DNA of 9,120 nt from an uncultured Oscillospiraceae bacterium (GTDB taxonomy: Bacteria; Bacillota; Clostridia; Oscillospirales; Acutalibacteraceae): assembly GCA_905198295.1 (NCBI GenBank), contig CAJKBW010000107.1, positions 1 to 9,120 on the forward strand, read 5' to 3'. Below, piece after piece: positions 1 to 6,932 of the stretch. The notes beneath the pieces are model-generated. The model did no database searches. It had not been told where the DNA came from and saw only the letters and a list, made by a program, of their open reading frames with translations. The first letter of the stretch is position 1; every line of letters starts with the position of its first letter. Position numbers and translations under genes: made by a program.

Positions 1-31
1 CAAACACTCTATCCGACTGAGCTACGAGCGC
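1..31 (-). tRNA. tRNA (5' half, probably tRNA-Arg), cut by window edge
   Basis: Read on the minus strand, the first 31 bases give an acceptor 5' strand GCGCUCG, then UAGCUC-AGUCGGAUA-GAGU, a standard D-arm, and then the 5' side of the anticodon stem starting UUUG. The acceptor sequence and this D-arm are typical of bacterial tRNA-Arg. The anticodon lies beyond the window, so the amino acid is inferred by resemblance only. The 5' end is set at 31 by the acceptor stem and agrees with the promoter about 30 bases upstream. Confidence 0.8.
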
Positions 32-60
32 ACATGCTGATCTGTTTGGACAGCGTAACA

Positions 61-89
61 ATTATATATGCTCCGCCGCCAAATGTCAA
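61..89 (-). promoter_or_regulatory. Promoter of the tRNA gene
   Basis: On the minus strand a perfect -35 box TTGACA (84-89) is followed after exactly 17 bases by a perfect -10 box TATAAT (61-66). Transcription would begin near 54, giving a leader of about 23 bases before the tRNA. A weaker second candidate lies upstream (TTGACC at 154-159, TATACA at 130-135, 18-base spacer). The rest of 31-164 shows no gene. Confidence 0.9.
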
Positions 90-164
90 GCCCTCTTTCC
101 CTGCTTTTTACGATTTTTTATTTGTCCATTGTATAACACCTTCCGAAAACCCCGGTCAAAAGCA

Positions 165-201
165 AAAGAAAACGCCCCGCAGTTTGCGGGGCGTTTTCTT
201 T
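165..201 (-). terminator. Rho-independent terminator of the GH36 operon
   Basis: A 16-bp perfect stem (165-180 with 186-201) with a 5-base loop has a GC-rich core (GCCCCGC/GCGGGGC) flanked by A and T runs. On the minus strand the T-rich side follows the hairpin directly. The GH36 stop codon (200-202) overlaps the base of the stem, so termination is immediate. The A/T symmetry means it could also act on plus-strand transcripts. Confidence 0.92.
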
Positions 202-2221
202 ACACATCCTCAGACAGGAAAAGGATGCAGCTTGAACGAGGCGGCGTACGGATTTGTAAACCCTCCTCCAAAAGACGGCTGCCATCCATAATTTGAATGT
301 CTGCTCCCCAGGTTTCTATGCGATACCGTTTTTGCGGTTCCAGACCCAGCAGGCGGACAGTCAGCACCTCATCCGGGGCGTTTTCCCGGCGAAAAACCTG
401 AACAAACCCCTCCCCTTTTTCTGCGTCAAAAAATTCCCAGCCGATCCATTCGTTATCCTCCCTGTTCCAGGGGGTCAGTGGATAGTAGTCCGCTGTAAAA
501 AGCGCGTTCATGCGATACCAGGGAGCTGTATAGGCCTGCACTTTTTCCATATCAAAATGTGGATCATCAACATTCCAGCATTCAAGGAGAAACGGAACAA
601 AGCAGCTTTCGATGGTATACCGGTCAGGCTGGCACTTCGGCATGGAAGCAACGTTTACAGGCGCGGCCGCAAAATAGGGATAAATGGCAAAAAGAGCCTG
701 ATGCATCGCCTGTTTCTGCGCGGCATAGCTGTAATCAAAATCCGTCTTGTGGAAGGGCAGCGATCGCCGAAGTGTTTCGAGGTCATTGCGCCGTCCGCCG
801 GAGGCACAGGAATCGATCATCATCCGGGGATGGCGGCGGATCAGCTCATCCCAAAAGGCAAGATAGCCCTGAATGTAAAGGTTTTCCCGCATACCCAGCC
901 GCCCATCCTCGTCGTTCTGCGTCCAGAAAAGGATCGGTTCCATATTGAAATCCTGACGGAAGATGTCGATATTTCCTTCGCAGAGAATACGGTCGACCTC
1001 TTCCACCAGCCAGGAGCGGTACTCCGGATTGCCCAGATCCGGCAGATAGTTCGCCCCGCACCAGCCGAAGCCCTCTTCAGCACGGGGGCCGGCAATATCG
1101 CCGTCGCGCGCACTGATCTCCATCAGCCACTCCTTGTGCCCTTCAATCGTGGAACCGGTTCCTTTGAGCACCCGTTCCAGTTCAAACCAGACCAGTAGCT
1201 GGCTGCCCACTGAATGAAGATAATCGGACAGGGCGCGGAAACCGGTGGGATAGCGAATCGGATCACAAATAAGCTCGCCGGTTTCTTCCCAACGGCTCAC
1301 CGGCTCATGCGGATTTTTCCTGTACCAGCCGGCATCCACCCAGTTAACATCCACCGGCAGCCCGGCATCTACAAAGGTTTTGACTAAATGGATCTCTCCC
1401 TCTTCGCTGGTTTTGCACAGGTCATCGTTCTCAGACGTCATCGCCAGGGCGAATTTCGGCGGAAACGGCTGCCCGTCGATCCGGCGCAGACAGCAGTCCA
1501 TCATCCACCGCCGCCAGAGATTGACCGAACGGTTCCGGTCCCTCCCGTCATAATACAAAAACGCCATCAACGGGGTACGGATTTTTTCCCCCGGCTGCAA
1601 GTGGGTATCCAGAGTGTATTGTCCCGCACAAAGCCGTGTCTGGTCAAGCCCGCCGAAAAAGCGGCAGCGCCAGCGTCCGGGCCAACCGACAGCGATCCGG
1701 ACACCGCCCTTCCCGTAGGCCAGATCATAATACGGAAATCCCATGCTGGTGGGCCGCCCGCCGAAAGGCTGCAAATCCAGCGTCATCCCCGGAACAATGT
1801 CCATTTCCACCGGACGATAGATGTCGGTATAAAAAGGATCGTCTCCGATATTCCCATACAGCCGGGGACGTTCCCCCTCCCAAGACAGATCGGCAGCCAA
1901 AACATCCCGAAGCTCCGGCAGGGACTGTGTGCTCCGGTTGAGGAAATAAGCCGTCCACTCGATGGCGGCGTATGCGGGATATAAGGTCATACAAACCTGA
2001 ACGGTAAGGCCGGAAGGATGATCGGCAAGGATGGTTTGCCGGATGGCATTCGCCTCATCCTGTTCATGCTCCCGGATGGAAAATTCATCCCCCAGGCCGG
2101 AATACGCCGTGCCGCCATACACGAAAGACAGCGGAAAGTCCTCCGGATGCTGCCGGTAGCGATCAAAAATCTCCCGGACGCGGGTGCATTCCGCCGGCGT
2201 CGCCTGTATGCGTTTTCCCAT
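200..2221 (-). CDS. GH36-family glycoside hydrolase, alpha-galactosidase-like
   Basis: This 673-residue protein has no signal peptide, so it is probably cytoplasmic. It fits glycoside hydrolase family 36, retaining enzymes that release terminal alpha-galactose (some members alpha-N-acetylgalactosamine). Seen: an N-terminal beta-rich region to about residue 235; then a barrel with WVDAGWY (294-300, equivalent to the DDGWF motif), LVWFELERV (343-351, equivalent to LWFEPEMV), DLGNPEYR (395-402) and FRQDFN, whose Asp424 is the likely nucleophile; then SCASGGRRND (471-480) and HKTDFDY, whose Asp494 is the likely acid/base; and a C-terminal beta domain from about 590. The length is slightly short of the usual 700-740. 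ATG 2221 is supported by AGGTGG (2231-2236) nine bases upstream. It is the last gene of the regulator-transporter-hydrolase operon, 18 bases after the transporter. The catalytic motifs differ from classic KWDxN and SDDTD, so exact substrate is open. Confidence 0.9.
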   Translation of the reverse strand: MGKRIQATPAECTRVREIFDRYRQHPEDFPLSFVYGGTAYSGLGDEFSIREHEQDEANAIRQTILADHPSGLTVQVCMTLYPAYAAIEWTAYFLNRSTQSLPELRDVLAADLSWEGERPRLYGNIGDDPFYTDIYRPVEMDIVPGMTLDLQPFGGRPTSMGFPYYDLAYGKGGVRIAVGWPGRWRCRFFGGLDQTRLCAGQYTLDTHLQPGEKIRTPLMAFLYYDGRDRNRSVNLWRRWMMDCCLRRIDGQPFPPKFALAMTSENDDLCKTSEEGEIHLVKTFVDAGLPVDVNWVDAGWYRKNPHEPVSRWEETGELICDPIRYPTGFRALSDYLHSVGSQLLVWFELERVLKGTGSTIEGHKEWLMEISARDGDIAGPRAEEGFGWCGANYLPDLGNPEYRSWLVEEVDRILCEGNIDIFRQDFNMEPILFWTQNDEDGRLGMRENLYIQGYLAFWDELIRRHPRMMIDSCASGGRRNDLETLRRSLPFHKTDFDYSYAAQKQAMHQALFAIYPYFAAAPVNVASMPKCQPDRYTIESCFVPFLLECWNVDDPHFDMEKVQAYTAPWYRMNALFTADYYPLTPWNREDNEWIGWEFFDAEKGEGFVQVFRRENAPDEVLTVRLLGLEPQKRYRIETWGADIQIMDGSRLLEEGLQIRTPPRSSCILFLSEDV

Positions 2222-2239
2222 AAAATTAACCCACCTTTC

Positions 2240-3145
2240 CTATTTTGAAAAAATATTCAGAAGGAACGACCACCAATTGCCGATGAGAAAAATTGAAAGC
2301 ACGCCCAAAACAACCCCCAGAACCTGTTTCGGCGTCATTTTCTCATGAAACAGAACCCGGGACGCCAGAATGGAAAGCAGTATGACTCCTCCGTTGACCA
2401 GAGGGAAAAACAGGATGCCCGGCAGGACGCCGGACAGATACAAATTGAGTTTATTGATCAAAGCAGTGCATATCCCGTTTACGAGGGCAATTGTGAGCAA
2501 AAGCCGCAGCGGGGTGCCATCTCCAGCAGGTTTGGCGGCGCGAAGGCGTTTGCCCAAAAGCACGAGGCCCAATACGCATGCGCCGCTTACAAACGCCGCA
2601 AAAAGGAACCCGTCCAGTTCCTCATGGTAGACGGAGGTCTGGTGTATCTTCTGCAGCACACCAATGCATCCGCTCCCAAGGAAAGCCCCCAGCGTGAAGA
2701 GATGCCATCGCGGGGAGCGGTTTCCCGGGCTGCGCGAGGAAAAACATATCAAAAAGGAGACCGTCATCAAGCCCAGGCCTACCCCTTGCTCCGGCACAAA
2801 AGCCTCATGCCAGACCAGCGGCCCCGCCAAAGCAGGGATCAGCATGGCGCAGGAAACCAGCATCACCGTAAGATTCATAGGGCCGGAGGATAAAGCCGCC
2901 AAATTAAATGACAACGACAGCGCCGTAATGATACCAAACAATATCCCCAGACAAACGGTAAACGGCGAGGCCGTTATGACGCCCCGCGACAACACGAACA
3001 GCACGCAGGCGGCAACCAGGCAGGAAAGGCAGTTGACCAGCAGGGCGGCGGCCGGAGTCCAGCGCGGCGATTTGCAGAACCGGTTATTCACCCCACTATT
3101 CAAAACAGAAAGTCCGATGGAAAGTGCCAATAGGGCATATGACAA
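2240..3145 (-). CDS. EamA/DMT-superfamily membrane transporter
   Basis: This is a 301-residue, very hydrophobic protein with about ten predicted membrane spans (roughly 1-19, 32-53, 62-83, 90-111, 118-136, 148-165, 177-198, 212-233, 238-262, 273-290). It has the two-times-five-helix plan of the drug/metabolite transporter superfamily. The end, with NGGVILLSILASRVLFHEK (251-269) followed by a final helix, is typical of EamA domains. The start chosen is TTG at 3145, preceded six bases away by AAGGGGGGG (3152-3160). A longer reading from 3232 would overlap the regulator gene by over 50 bases and add a non-family N-terminus. It lies 28 bases after the regulator stop and 18 bases before the GH36 gene. 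From context it may carry the glycosidase substrate or its product, but DMT proteins transport many solutes and the direction is unknown. Confidence 0.85.
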   Translation of the reverse strand: MSYALLALSIGLSVLNSGVNNRFCKSPRWTPAAALLVNCLSCLVAACVLFVLSRGVITASPFTVCLGILFGIITALSLSFNLAALSSGPMNLTVMLVSCAMLIPALAGPLVWHEAFVPEQGVGLGLMTVSFLICFSSRSPGNRSPRWHLFTLGAFLGSGCIGVLQKIHQTSVYHEELDGFLFAAFVSGACVLGLVLLGKRLRAAKPAGDGTPLRLLLTIALVNGICTALINKLNLYLSGVLPGILFFPLVNGGVILLSILASRVLFHEKMTPKQVLGVVLGVLSIFLIGNWWSFLLNIFSK

Positions 3146-3151
3146 AACTAT

Positions 3152-3160
3152 CCCCCCCTT
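3152..3160 (-). promoter_or_regulatory. Ribosome binding site deciding the TTG start of the transporter
   Basis: AAGGGGGGG on the minus strand sits six bases before TTG (3143-3145). No ATG or GTG at the start of the transporter-like sequence has a comparable site, so this fixes the start inside what would otherwise be a longer reading frame. Confidence 0.7.
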
Positions 3161-3173
3161 ATCGGGTGCAGAA

Positions 3174-4211
3174 TCAATAGGTATACCCGTCCAAATTGCT
3201 GCGCAGCACCAGCTGGGGGATGACCAGCTCACTGGTAACAGGCCGGTCTGGATTTTGCAGCTTTTCCAGAATCTTTTCCACGGCTTTCTGCGCCTGCAGC
3301 CGCTGATTCTGGAACAGCGTCCCCAAAAGGGAGTGGTCTTTCAGGCATCCGGCCACCGCCGGATGGATATCCTGTCCCACGACACACATCGAGGAGATCC
3401 CGTGTTCCTTTAAATAGCGGCAGGTCATCGCGGCGTTGGATGAGGTCACGTAAATTCCGGCAAGGGACGGGATCTCCCGAAGTAGCTGTTCCACAGCAGC
3501 CCGAACCTGCGGTTCGGTATATCCGGTGACCGTCGTTCCTGTCATCTCCAAAGAATACGCAGAAGCCGTTTCCAGGAAACCATCAAGGCAGTCCAGATGA
3601 ATTTCAACCGACGGATCCGGGGTCAGTACAGCAACCCGACCGTACCCGCCAAGACGGAGAGCGAGGAGTTCAGCTGCCATCCGCCCCATCATACGGCCGT
3701 CGGTCATCACATAACCGCTCACCGGCGTTCCCTCCATCCGGGAACCCAGGGAAAGCACAGGTATCCCCCGATCCGCCAGCTTCTGCAGCTTCGCGCAATG
3801 CAGGCTGTCGGTATAGCTGGATTGCAGAACCACCGCATCGATATTGCGGCAAGCCGCAATATCCTCCAGAATCGCCGCCGCCTCTGCATAGCCCTGTTCC
3901 ATAGAATAGCGATAATAACAGCCGACCACATTGGTTCCGCGATAGTCGGCGAAAGTTTCCTCCAGCCCCTGATCGATATAGGCCTGATAATCAGCCGGCG
4001 TATCCCCGCAGGAAACACAGGCGATACGGATTTCCCGCCGCGCCAGTGACTGTGCATAGCGGTTAGGGACATACTGCATATCGGCGGCCAGCTGTTGGAT
4101 CCGGCGACGGGTCTCCTCGCTGACTTTTCCGCGCCCGTTGAGAGCCTTGAATACCGTGGTGGTAGAAACCCCGGCAGCTGCAGCGACATCCTCAATCGTT
4201 ACATGAGCCAA
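3174..4211 (-). CDS. LacI-family transcriptional regulator
   Basis: The protein has 345 residues, the normal LacI-family length. Residues 4-23 (VTIEDVAAAAGVSTTTVFKA) form the N-terminal helix-turn-helix. PNRYAQSLA (49-57) is the hinge helix that normally inserts a Leu into the operator minor groove. Residues 61 to about 335 form a periplasmic-binding-protein-like effector domain. The start is TTG 4211, eight bases after GAGAGGAG (4220-4227); it gives the classic MAHVTIEDV opening, and longer in-frame readings run through the operator and promoter. It is first in the operon with the transporter and GH36 gene and has a perfect palindromic operator 26 bases upstream of its start, so autoregulation of the whole operon is likely. 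The effector is presumably a sugar related to the GH36 substrate (inference). Confidence 0.92.
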   Translation of the reverse strand: MAHVTIEDVAAAAGVSTTTVFKALNGRGKVSEETRRRIQQLAADMQYVPNRYAQSLARREIRIACVSCGDTPADYQAYIDQGLEETFADYRGTNVVGCYYRYSMEQGYAEAAAILEDIAACRNIDAVVLQSSYTDSLHCAKLQKLADRGIPVLSLGSRMEGTPVSGYVMTDGRMMGRMAAELLALRLGGYGRVAVLTPDPSVEIHLDCLDGFLETASAYSLEMTGTTVTGYTEPQVRAAVEQLLREIPSLAGIYVTSSNAAMTCRYLKEHGISSMCVVGQDIHPAVAGCLKDHSLLGTLFQNQRLQAQKAVEKILEKLQNPDRPVTSELVIPQLVLRSNLDGYTY

Positions 4212-4219
4212 ACCATACA

Positions 4220-4227
4220 CTCCTCTC
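4220..4227 (-). promoter_or_regulatory. Ribosome binding site deciding the TTG start of the LacI-family gene
   Basis: GAGAGGAG on the minus strand lies eight bases before TTG (4209-4211). The alternative in-frame GTG at 4218-4220 abuts this site with no spacing, which rules it out. Confidence 0.8.
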
Positions 4228-4236
4228 TTCCATGCA

Positions 4237-4252
4237 GGGTAAGCGCTTACCC
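4237..4252 (-). promoter_or_regulatory. LacI-type operator, perfect 16-bp palindrome
   Basis: GGGTAAGCGCTTACCC is its own reverse complement and is centred on CG, the hallmark of LacI/GalR-family operators. It lies about 30-47 bases downstream of the predicted transcription start and upstream of the regulator's ribosome binding site, a position suited to roadblock repression. The core TAAGCGCTTA also resembles a CcpA catabolite-response (cre) site, so dual control is possible. No second copy was seen in the window. Confidence 0.8.
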
Positions 4253-4290
4253 CGAGGGCAAAATAATAACGACCTGCTGTGGTCTTCTTA

Positions 4291-4319
4291 AAAATATCAC
4301 CGTCCCTGCCTTTTGTCAA
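4291..4319 (-). promoter_or_regulatory. Promoter of the regulator-transporter-GH36 operon
   Basis: On the minus strand TTGACA (4314-4319, perfect -35) is followed by 17 bases and TATTTT (4291-4296, four of six -10 matches). The predicted transcription start is near 4284. No other promoter was recognised between here and the GH36 terminator, so the three genes are probably one transcript. Confidence 0.8.
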
Positions 4320-4404
4320 GCGGAAAGTCAAAAATATTCCACCCATTTTTGCGCCTGCTTCTTACATAACGCGACGCCGCTCCGGAAGACAACCCTGCAT
4401 CGGA

Positions 4405-4433
4405 TTGACCCCGGCCCTCTGATATGGTACAAT
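4405..4433 (+). promoter_or_regulatory. Promoter of the hisH-hisF-SGNH operon
   Basis: TTGACC (4405-4410) and TACAAT (4428-4433) are separated by 17 bases and each matches the consensus at five of six positions. The start would fall near 4440, leaving a leader of about 45 bases to hisH. That is too short for a T-box or a his attenuator. It diverges from the LacI-family operon promoter across about 85 bases. Confidence 0.85.
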
Positions 4434-4470
4434 AAACCCGGTATTTCAGTGGAAAATTCCGCTTCATATT

Positions 4471-4477
4471 AAGGAGG
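4471..4477 (+). promoter_or_regulatory. Ribosome binding site selecting the second ATG of hisH
   Basis: AAGGAGG lies one base before the ATG at 4479 but seven bases before the ATG at 4485. Only the second is correctly spaced, and it gives the usual HisH opening MIAILDYGAGN. Confidence 0.85.
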
Positions 4478-4484
4478 CATGCCC

Positions 4485-5114
4485 ATGATTGCCATACTCG
4501 ATTACGGCGCCGGCAACCTGCGCAGCGTGGAAACCGGTTTTGCGCGGGCGGGCGTATGCGCCGCAGTGACCAGTGACCCGGATACGGTCCTGCAGGCGAA
4601 CGGCGTGGTACTGCCCGGCGTGGGGGCCTTTACCGACGCGATGCGGGCGTTGGAAAACAGCGGTCTAATCCCCGCCATCCGGACATATGCCGCCTCGGGC
4701 CGCCCGTTTTTAGGTATCTGCCTGGGGATGCAGGCGCTGTTCGCGGAAAGCGAGGAGGGTGCTGGCGTTAAAGGGCTGGGGCTGATTCCCGGCACGGTGC
4801 GGCGCCTGCCGGACTGCGGCCTGAAAATCCCACATATGGGGTGGAACAGCCTGAAAGCCACAAAGGCCAGCCCGCTGCTGACGGGACTGCCGGATGAACC
4901 GTATGCGTATTTTGTCCATTCGTACGCCTGCCATGCGGCCGAGGAGGCGGACGTGCTGACCGTAACCGAATACGGGGTGCCGTTCCATTCCGCTGTCCAG
5001 CGCGGCAATATTCTGGGGGTGCAGTTTCACCCCGAAAAATCCGGTGCAGCCGGACGGATCATGCTGAAAAACTTTCTGCACATGGCGGGGGAGGTGACCG
5101 GCGATGTACGCTAA
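4485..5114 (+). CDS. hisH: Imidazole glycerol phosphate synthase, glutaminase subunit HisH
   Basis: This 209-residue protein is a class I glutamine amidotransferase that hydrolyses glutamine and passes ammonia through a tunnel to HisF in histidine biosynthesis. The opening AILDYGAGNLRSV and PGVGAF (44-49, the oxyanion-strand region) are HisH signatures. Catalytic Cys79 lies in GICLGM, and His182 and Glu184 lie in VQFHPEKS, so the triad is complete. The first ATG (4479) is rejected because the ribosome binding site sits directly against it. The last 11 bases overlap hisF, implying translational coupling and equal synthesis of the two partners. It is first in an operon with its own promoter. 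No hisA, hisI or other histidine gene is in the window. Confidence 0.97.
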   Translation: MIAILDYGAGNLRSVETGFARAGVCAAVTSDPDTVLQANGVVLPGVGAFTDAMRALENSGLIPAIRTYAASGRPFLGICLGMQALFAESEEGAGVKGLGLIPGTVRRLPDCGLKIPHMGWNSLKATKASPLLTGLPDEPYAYFVHSYACHAAEEADVLTVTEYGVPFHSAVQRGNILGVQFHPEKSGAAGRIMLKNFLHMAGEVTGDVR

Positions 5115-5874
5115 ACGCATCATCCCCTGTCTGGATATCAAGGATGGCCGCGTGGTCAAGGGGATCAACTTCCTGTCCCTGCGGGATGCGGGCGACCCGG
5201 TGGAAACAGCAGCGGCGTATGCCGCAGCCGGGGCGGATGAGGTGGTCTTTCTGGATATCACCGCCTCCCATGAGGGCCGGGCTACAGTTGTGGATCTGGC
5301 CGCCCGCGTCGCGCAGCAGCTGGATATCCCCTTTACGGTAGGCGGCGGCATCCGCACAGTGGAGGATTTCCGTGCCGTACTGCTGCAGGGAGCGGACAAA
5401 ATTTCGATCAACTCCGCCGCCATCGACCGACCGGAACTGATCGCGGAGGCGGCGGCAAAATTCGGCAGCCAGTGCGTGGTGGTAGCCATCGATGCCCGCC
5501 GGCGGGCGGACGGCTCTGGCTGGGATGTGTATAAGCACGGCGGCCGCCTGAATACCGGTCTGGATGCGCTGGAATGGGCGCGGCGTGCCGAAGCGCTCGG
5601 TGCGGGTGAAATTCTGCTGACCAGTATGGACTGCGACGGCACTAAGGCGGGGTATGACCTTGAGCTGACTGCGGCCGTGTCCGCCGGCGCGGGCATACCG
5701 GTGATCGCCTCCGGCGGCGCCGGTACGATGCAGCACTTTGCCGACGCCTTTACCGTCGGCCGCGCGGATGCGGTACTGGCGGCGTCTCTGTTCCATTATC
5801 ACGAAATCGATATCCCGGAACTTAAAGCTTATCTGCTTGCGTGCGGCATCCCGGTGCGCCCCGTGCAGGGCTGA
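5104..5874 (+). CDS. hisF: Imidazole glycerol phosphate synthase, cyclase subunit HisF
   Basis: This 256-residue (beta/alpha)8 barrel converts PRFAR plus ammonia from HisH into imidazole glycerol phosphate and AICAR. The length matches the family. Both catalytic aspartates are at their canonical positions, Asp11 (in PCLDIKDGRVVKG) and Asp130 (in VVVAIDARR). The phosphate-binding loops are intact: TVGGGIR (78-84), DKISINSAA (98-106) and ASGGAG (202-207). This makes a true histidine enzyme more likely than a divergent sugar-biosynthesis paralogue. ATG 5104 lies inside the end of hisH, with AGGTG about eight bases before it. The AICAR product is also a purine intermediate, a metabolic link to the guaA gene downstream, though guaA has its own promoter. 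Confidence 0.98.
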   Translation: MYAKRIIPCLDIKDGRVVKGINFLSLRDAGDPVETAAAYAAAGADEVVFLDITASHEGRATVVDLAARVAQQLDIPFTVGGGIRTVEDFRAVLLQGADKISINSAAIDRPELIAEAAAKFGSQCVVVAIDARRRADGSGWDVYKHGGRLNTGLDALEWARRAEALGAGEILLTSMDCDGTKAGYDLELTAAVSAGAGIPVIASGGAGTMQHFADAFTVGRADAVLAASLFHYHEIDIPELKAYLLACGIPVRPVQG

Positions 5875-5894
5875 GTCCCCGTAAAGATATGAGT

Positions 5895-5902
5895 GAGAGG
5901 AG
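5895..5902 (+). promoter_or_regulatory. Ribosome binding site of the SGNH-hydrolase gene
   Basis: GAGAGGAG sits eight bases before the ATG at 5911. The in-frame GTG at 5893 overlaps this site and is therefore unlikely to be the start. Confidence 0.8.
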
Positions 5903-5910
5903 TCCCTTCC

Positions 5911-6513
5911 ATGCCGATTGTCGAACAATTTGAATGGGCGGATCTCTGGTGGGATAACGCCGACCGTGAAGGCAGGCGGGTGCTGCTTATCGGGGATTCG
6001 GTGACCCGCGGTTACTGGCCGGCGGTGAGTGCCGCGCTGCAAGGGATCTGCTTTGTGGACCGGATGACCACCTCAAAAGGGCCGGATAATCCCGCCTTTC
6101 AGTATGAACTGGACTATTTTCTCCGGCAGACCGGCCTGCATTATACGGCGATTCATTTCAATAACGGCCTGCATGCCGCTCACCTGTCCGCCGCCGATTA
6201 CGGCCGCTGCCTCGGGGCCGCTGTGATTCACCTTCTGAAAAACGCGGGAGACGCCAAAGTAATGCTGGCCACCTCCACCCCGGTGACTGTTCCCGGTCAG
6301 ACCGCGCAGCATGCCCCTTTCAATGAACAGGTAAAGCAGCGCAACGACGAGGTATTCCGCCTAGCGCAGCATCATGACCTGGCGGTGGACGACCTGTATG
6401 CCGCCGCAGAAAACCGGCCGGACATCCGGCTTGCAGACGGCTATCATTATACGGAAGAGGGATACCGCATGCTCGGTGCAACGGTAGCGGAAAAGCTGAG
6501 CGGACTTTTGTGA
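5911..6513 (+). CDS. SGNH/GDSL-type hydrolase-fold protein
   Basis: This 200-residue protein carries SGNH-hydrolase blocks. VLLIGDSVTRGYW (24-36) holds the likely nucleophile Ser30. HFNNGLH (82-88) stands where the GxND block is expected and could supply the oxyanion Asn. DGYHYTEEGY (176-185) has the Asp-x-x-His pair, Asp176 and His179. It has no signal peptide or membrane segment, so it is probably cytoplasmic. Family members are esterases, lipases or carbohydrate deacetylases; the substrate here cannot be told. It starts 36 bases after hisF and ends before a terminator, so it is probably the last gene of the hisH-hisF operon. It has no obvious role in histidine synthesis. The hydrolase fold is well supported; the specific function is unknown. 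Confidence 0.87.
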   Translation: MPIVEQFEWADLWWDNADREGRRVLLIGDSVTRGYWPAVSAALQGICFVDRMTTSKGPDNPAFQYELDYFLRQTGLHYTAIHFNNGLHAAHLSAADYGRCLGAAVIHLLKNAGDAKVMLATSTPVTVPGQTAQHAPFNEQVKQRNDEVFRLAQHHDLAVDDLYAAAENRPDIRLADGYHYTEEGYRMLGATVAEKLSGLL

Positions 6514-6656
6514 CCGGCTGCGGCAGACGCCGTAAATGCTTGGTATTCGTTGCGGGCGGCATGTTTGTTCCCTGGCCGAAACGCGCTTTCCTGCGGCGTA
6601 TTTTCGGGAGCCGGCTGGTCCTGACTGCAAATTGCACATTCTCGCCGATTTGCCAC

Positions 6657-6681
6657 CCCCCGGTTGAACCGGGGGATTTTT
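6657..6681 (+). terminator. Rho-independent terminator after the hisH-hisF-SGNH operon
   Basis: The stem CCCCCGG (6657-6663) pairs with CCGGGGG (6669-6675) around the loop TTGAA and is followed by A and five Ts. It lies about 140 bases after the SGNH gene stop. The sequence between (6514-6656) shows no gene. Confidence 0.85.
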
Positions 6682-6903
6682 CTTGCCTGTTCGGCGGCAA
6701 AAAAACACTGGCATGCGGATATCCGCGTACCGGTGCTTTGTCGGCCATCCGGTCAAACAGCCGCCACATTGCCGCAAACCGTTCCACCCCTGTCTGCTGT
6801 GCACCGCAAGGCCGTATCTCTACGAAAACACAGCCCTTTTCCCCAAAACCCGGATATGTTCCCGCCGCCGTATCGTTTTTCAGGACAGCACAACAAGAAA
6901 AAC
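6682..6903 (+). other. Intergenic stretch without a recognisable gene
   Basis: These roughly 220 bases separate the terminator from the guaA promoter. Open frames on both strands give low-complexity, Arg/Pro/Cys-rich translations with no recognisable motif and no good ribosome binding site. One perfect 12-bp palindrome, GCGGATATCCGC, is at 6715-6726; it could bind a dimeric regulator or be chance. No RNA gene was recognised. Confidence 0.5.
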
Positions 6904-6932
6904 TTGAAAAAAGCCGGAAAATCGGGTATTCT
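6904..6932 (+). promoter_or_regulatory. Promoter of guaA
   Basis: TTGAAA (6904-6909) is followed by 17 bases and TATTCT (6927-6932). The transcription start would be near 6939, giving a leader of about 33 bases. That is too short for a purine or PRPP-type riboswitch, so control is probably at initiation or elsewhere. Confidence 0.75.

Noticed and set aside
293..1198. Long plus-strand open frames opposite the GH36 gene
   Set aside because: They are antisense to a clearly conserved enzyme and show no family motif; GC-rich coding sequence commonly leaves such open frames on the other strand.
3146..3232. Longer N-terminus of the transporter starting at 3232
   Set aside because: It would overlap the regulator gene, adds non-hydrophobic residues foreign to DMT proteins, and lacks a ribosome binding site. 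TTG 3145 has a strong one.
4212..4346. Longer N-terminus of the LacI-family regulator
   Set aside because: It runs back through the operator and promoter and puts extra residues ahead of the helix-turn-helix, which normally begins at the second to fourth residue.
4434..4484. T-box or histidine attenuator before hisH
   Set aside because: The leader is about 45 bases, with no terminator hairpin, His-codon run or T-box sequence.
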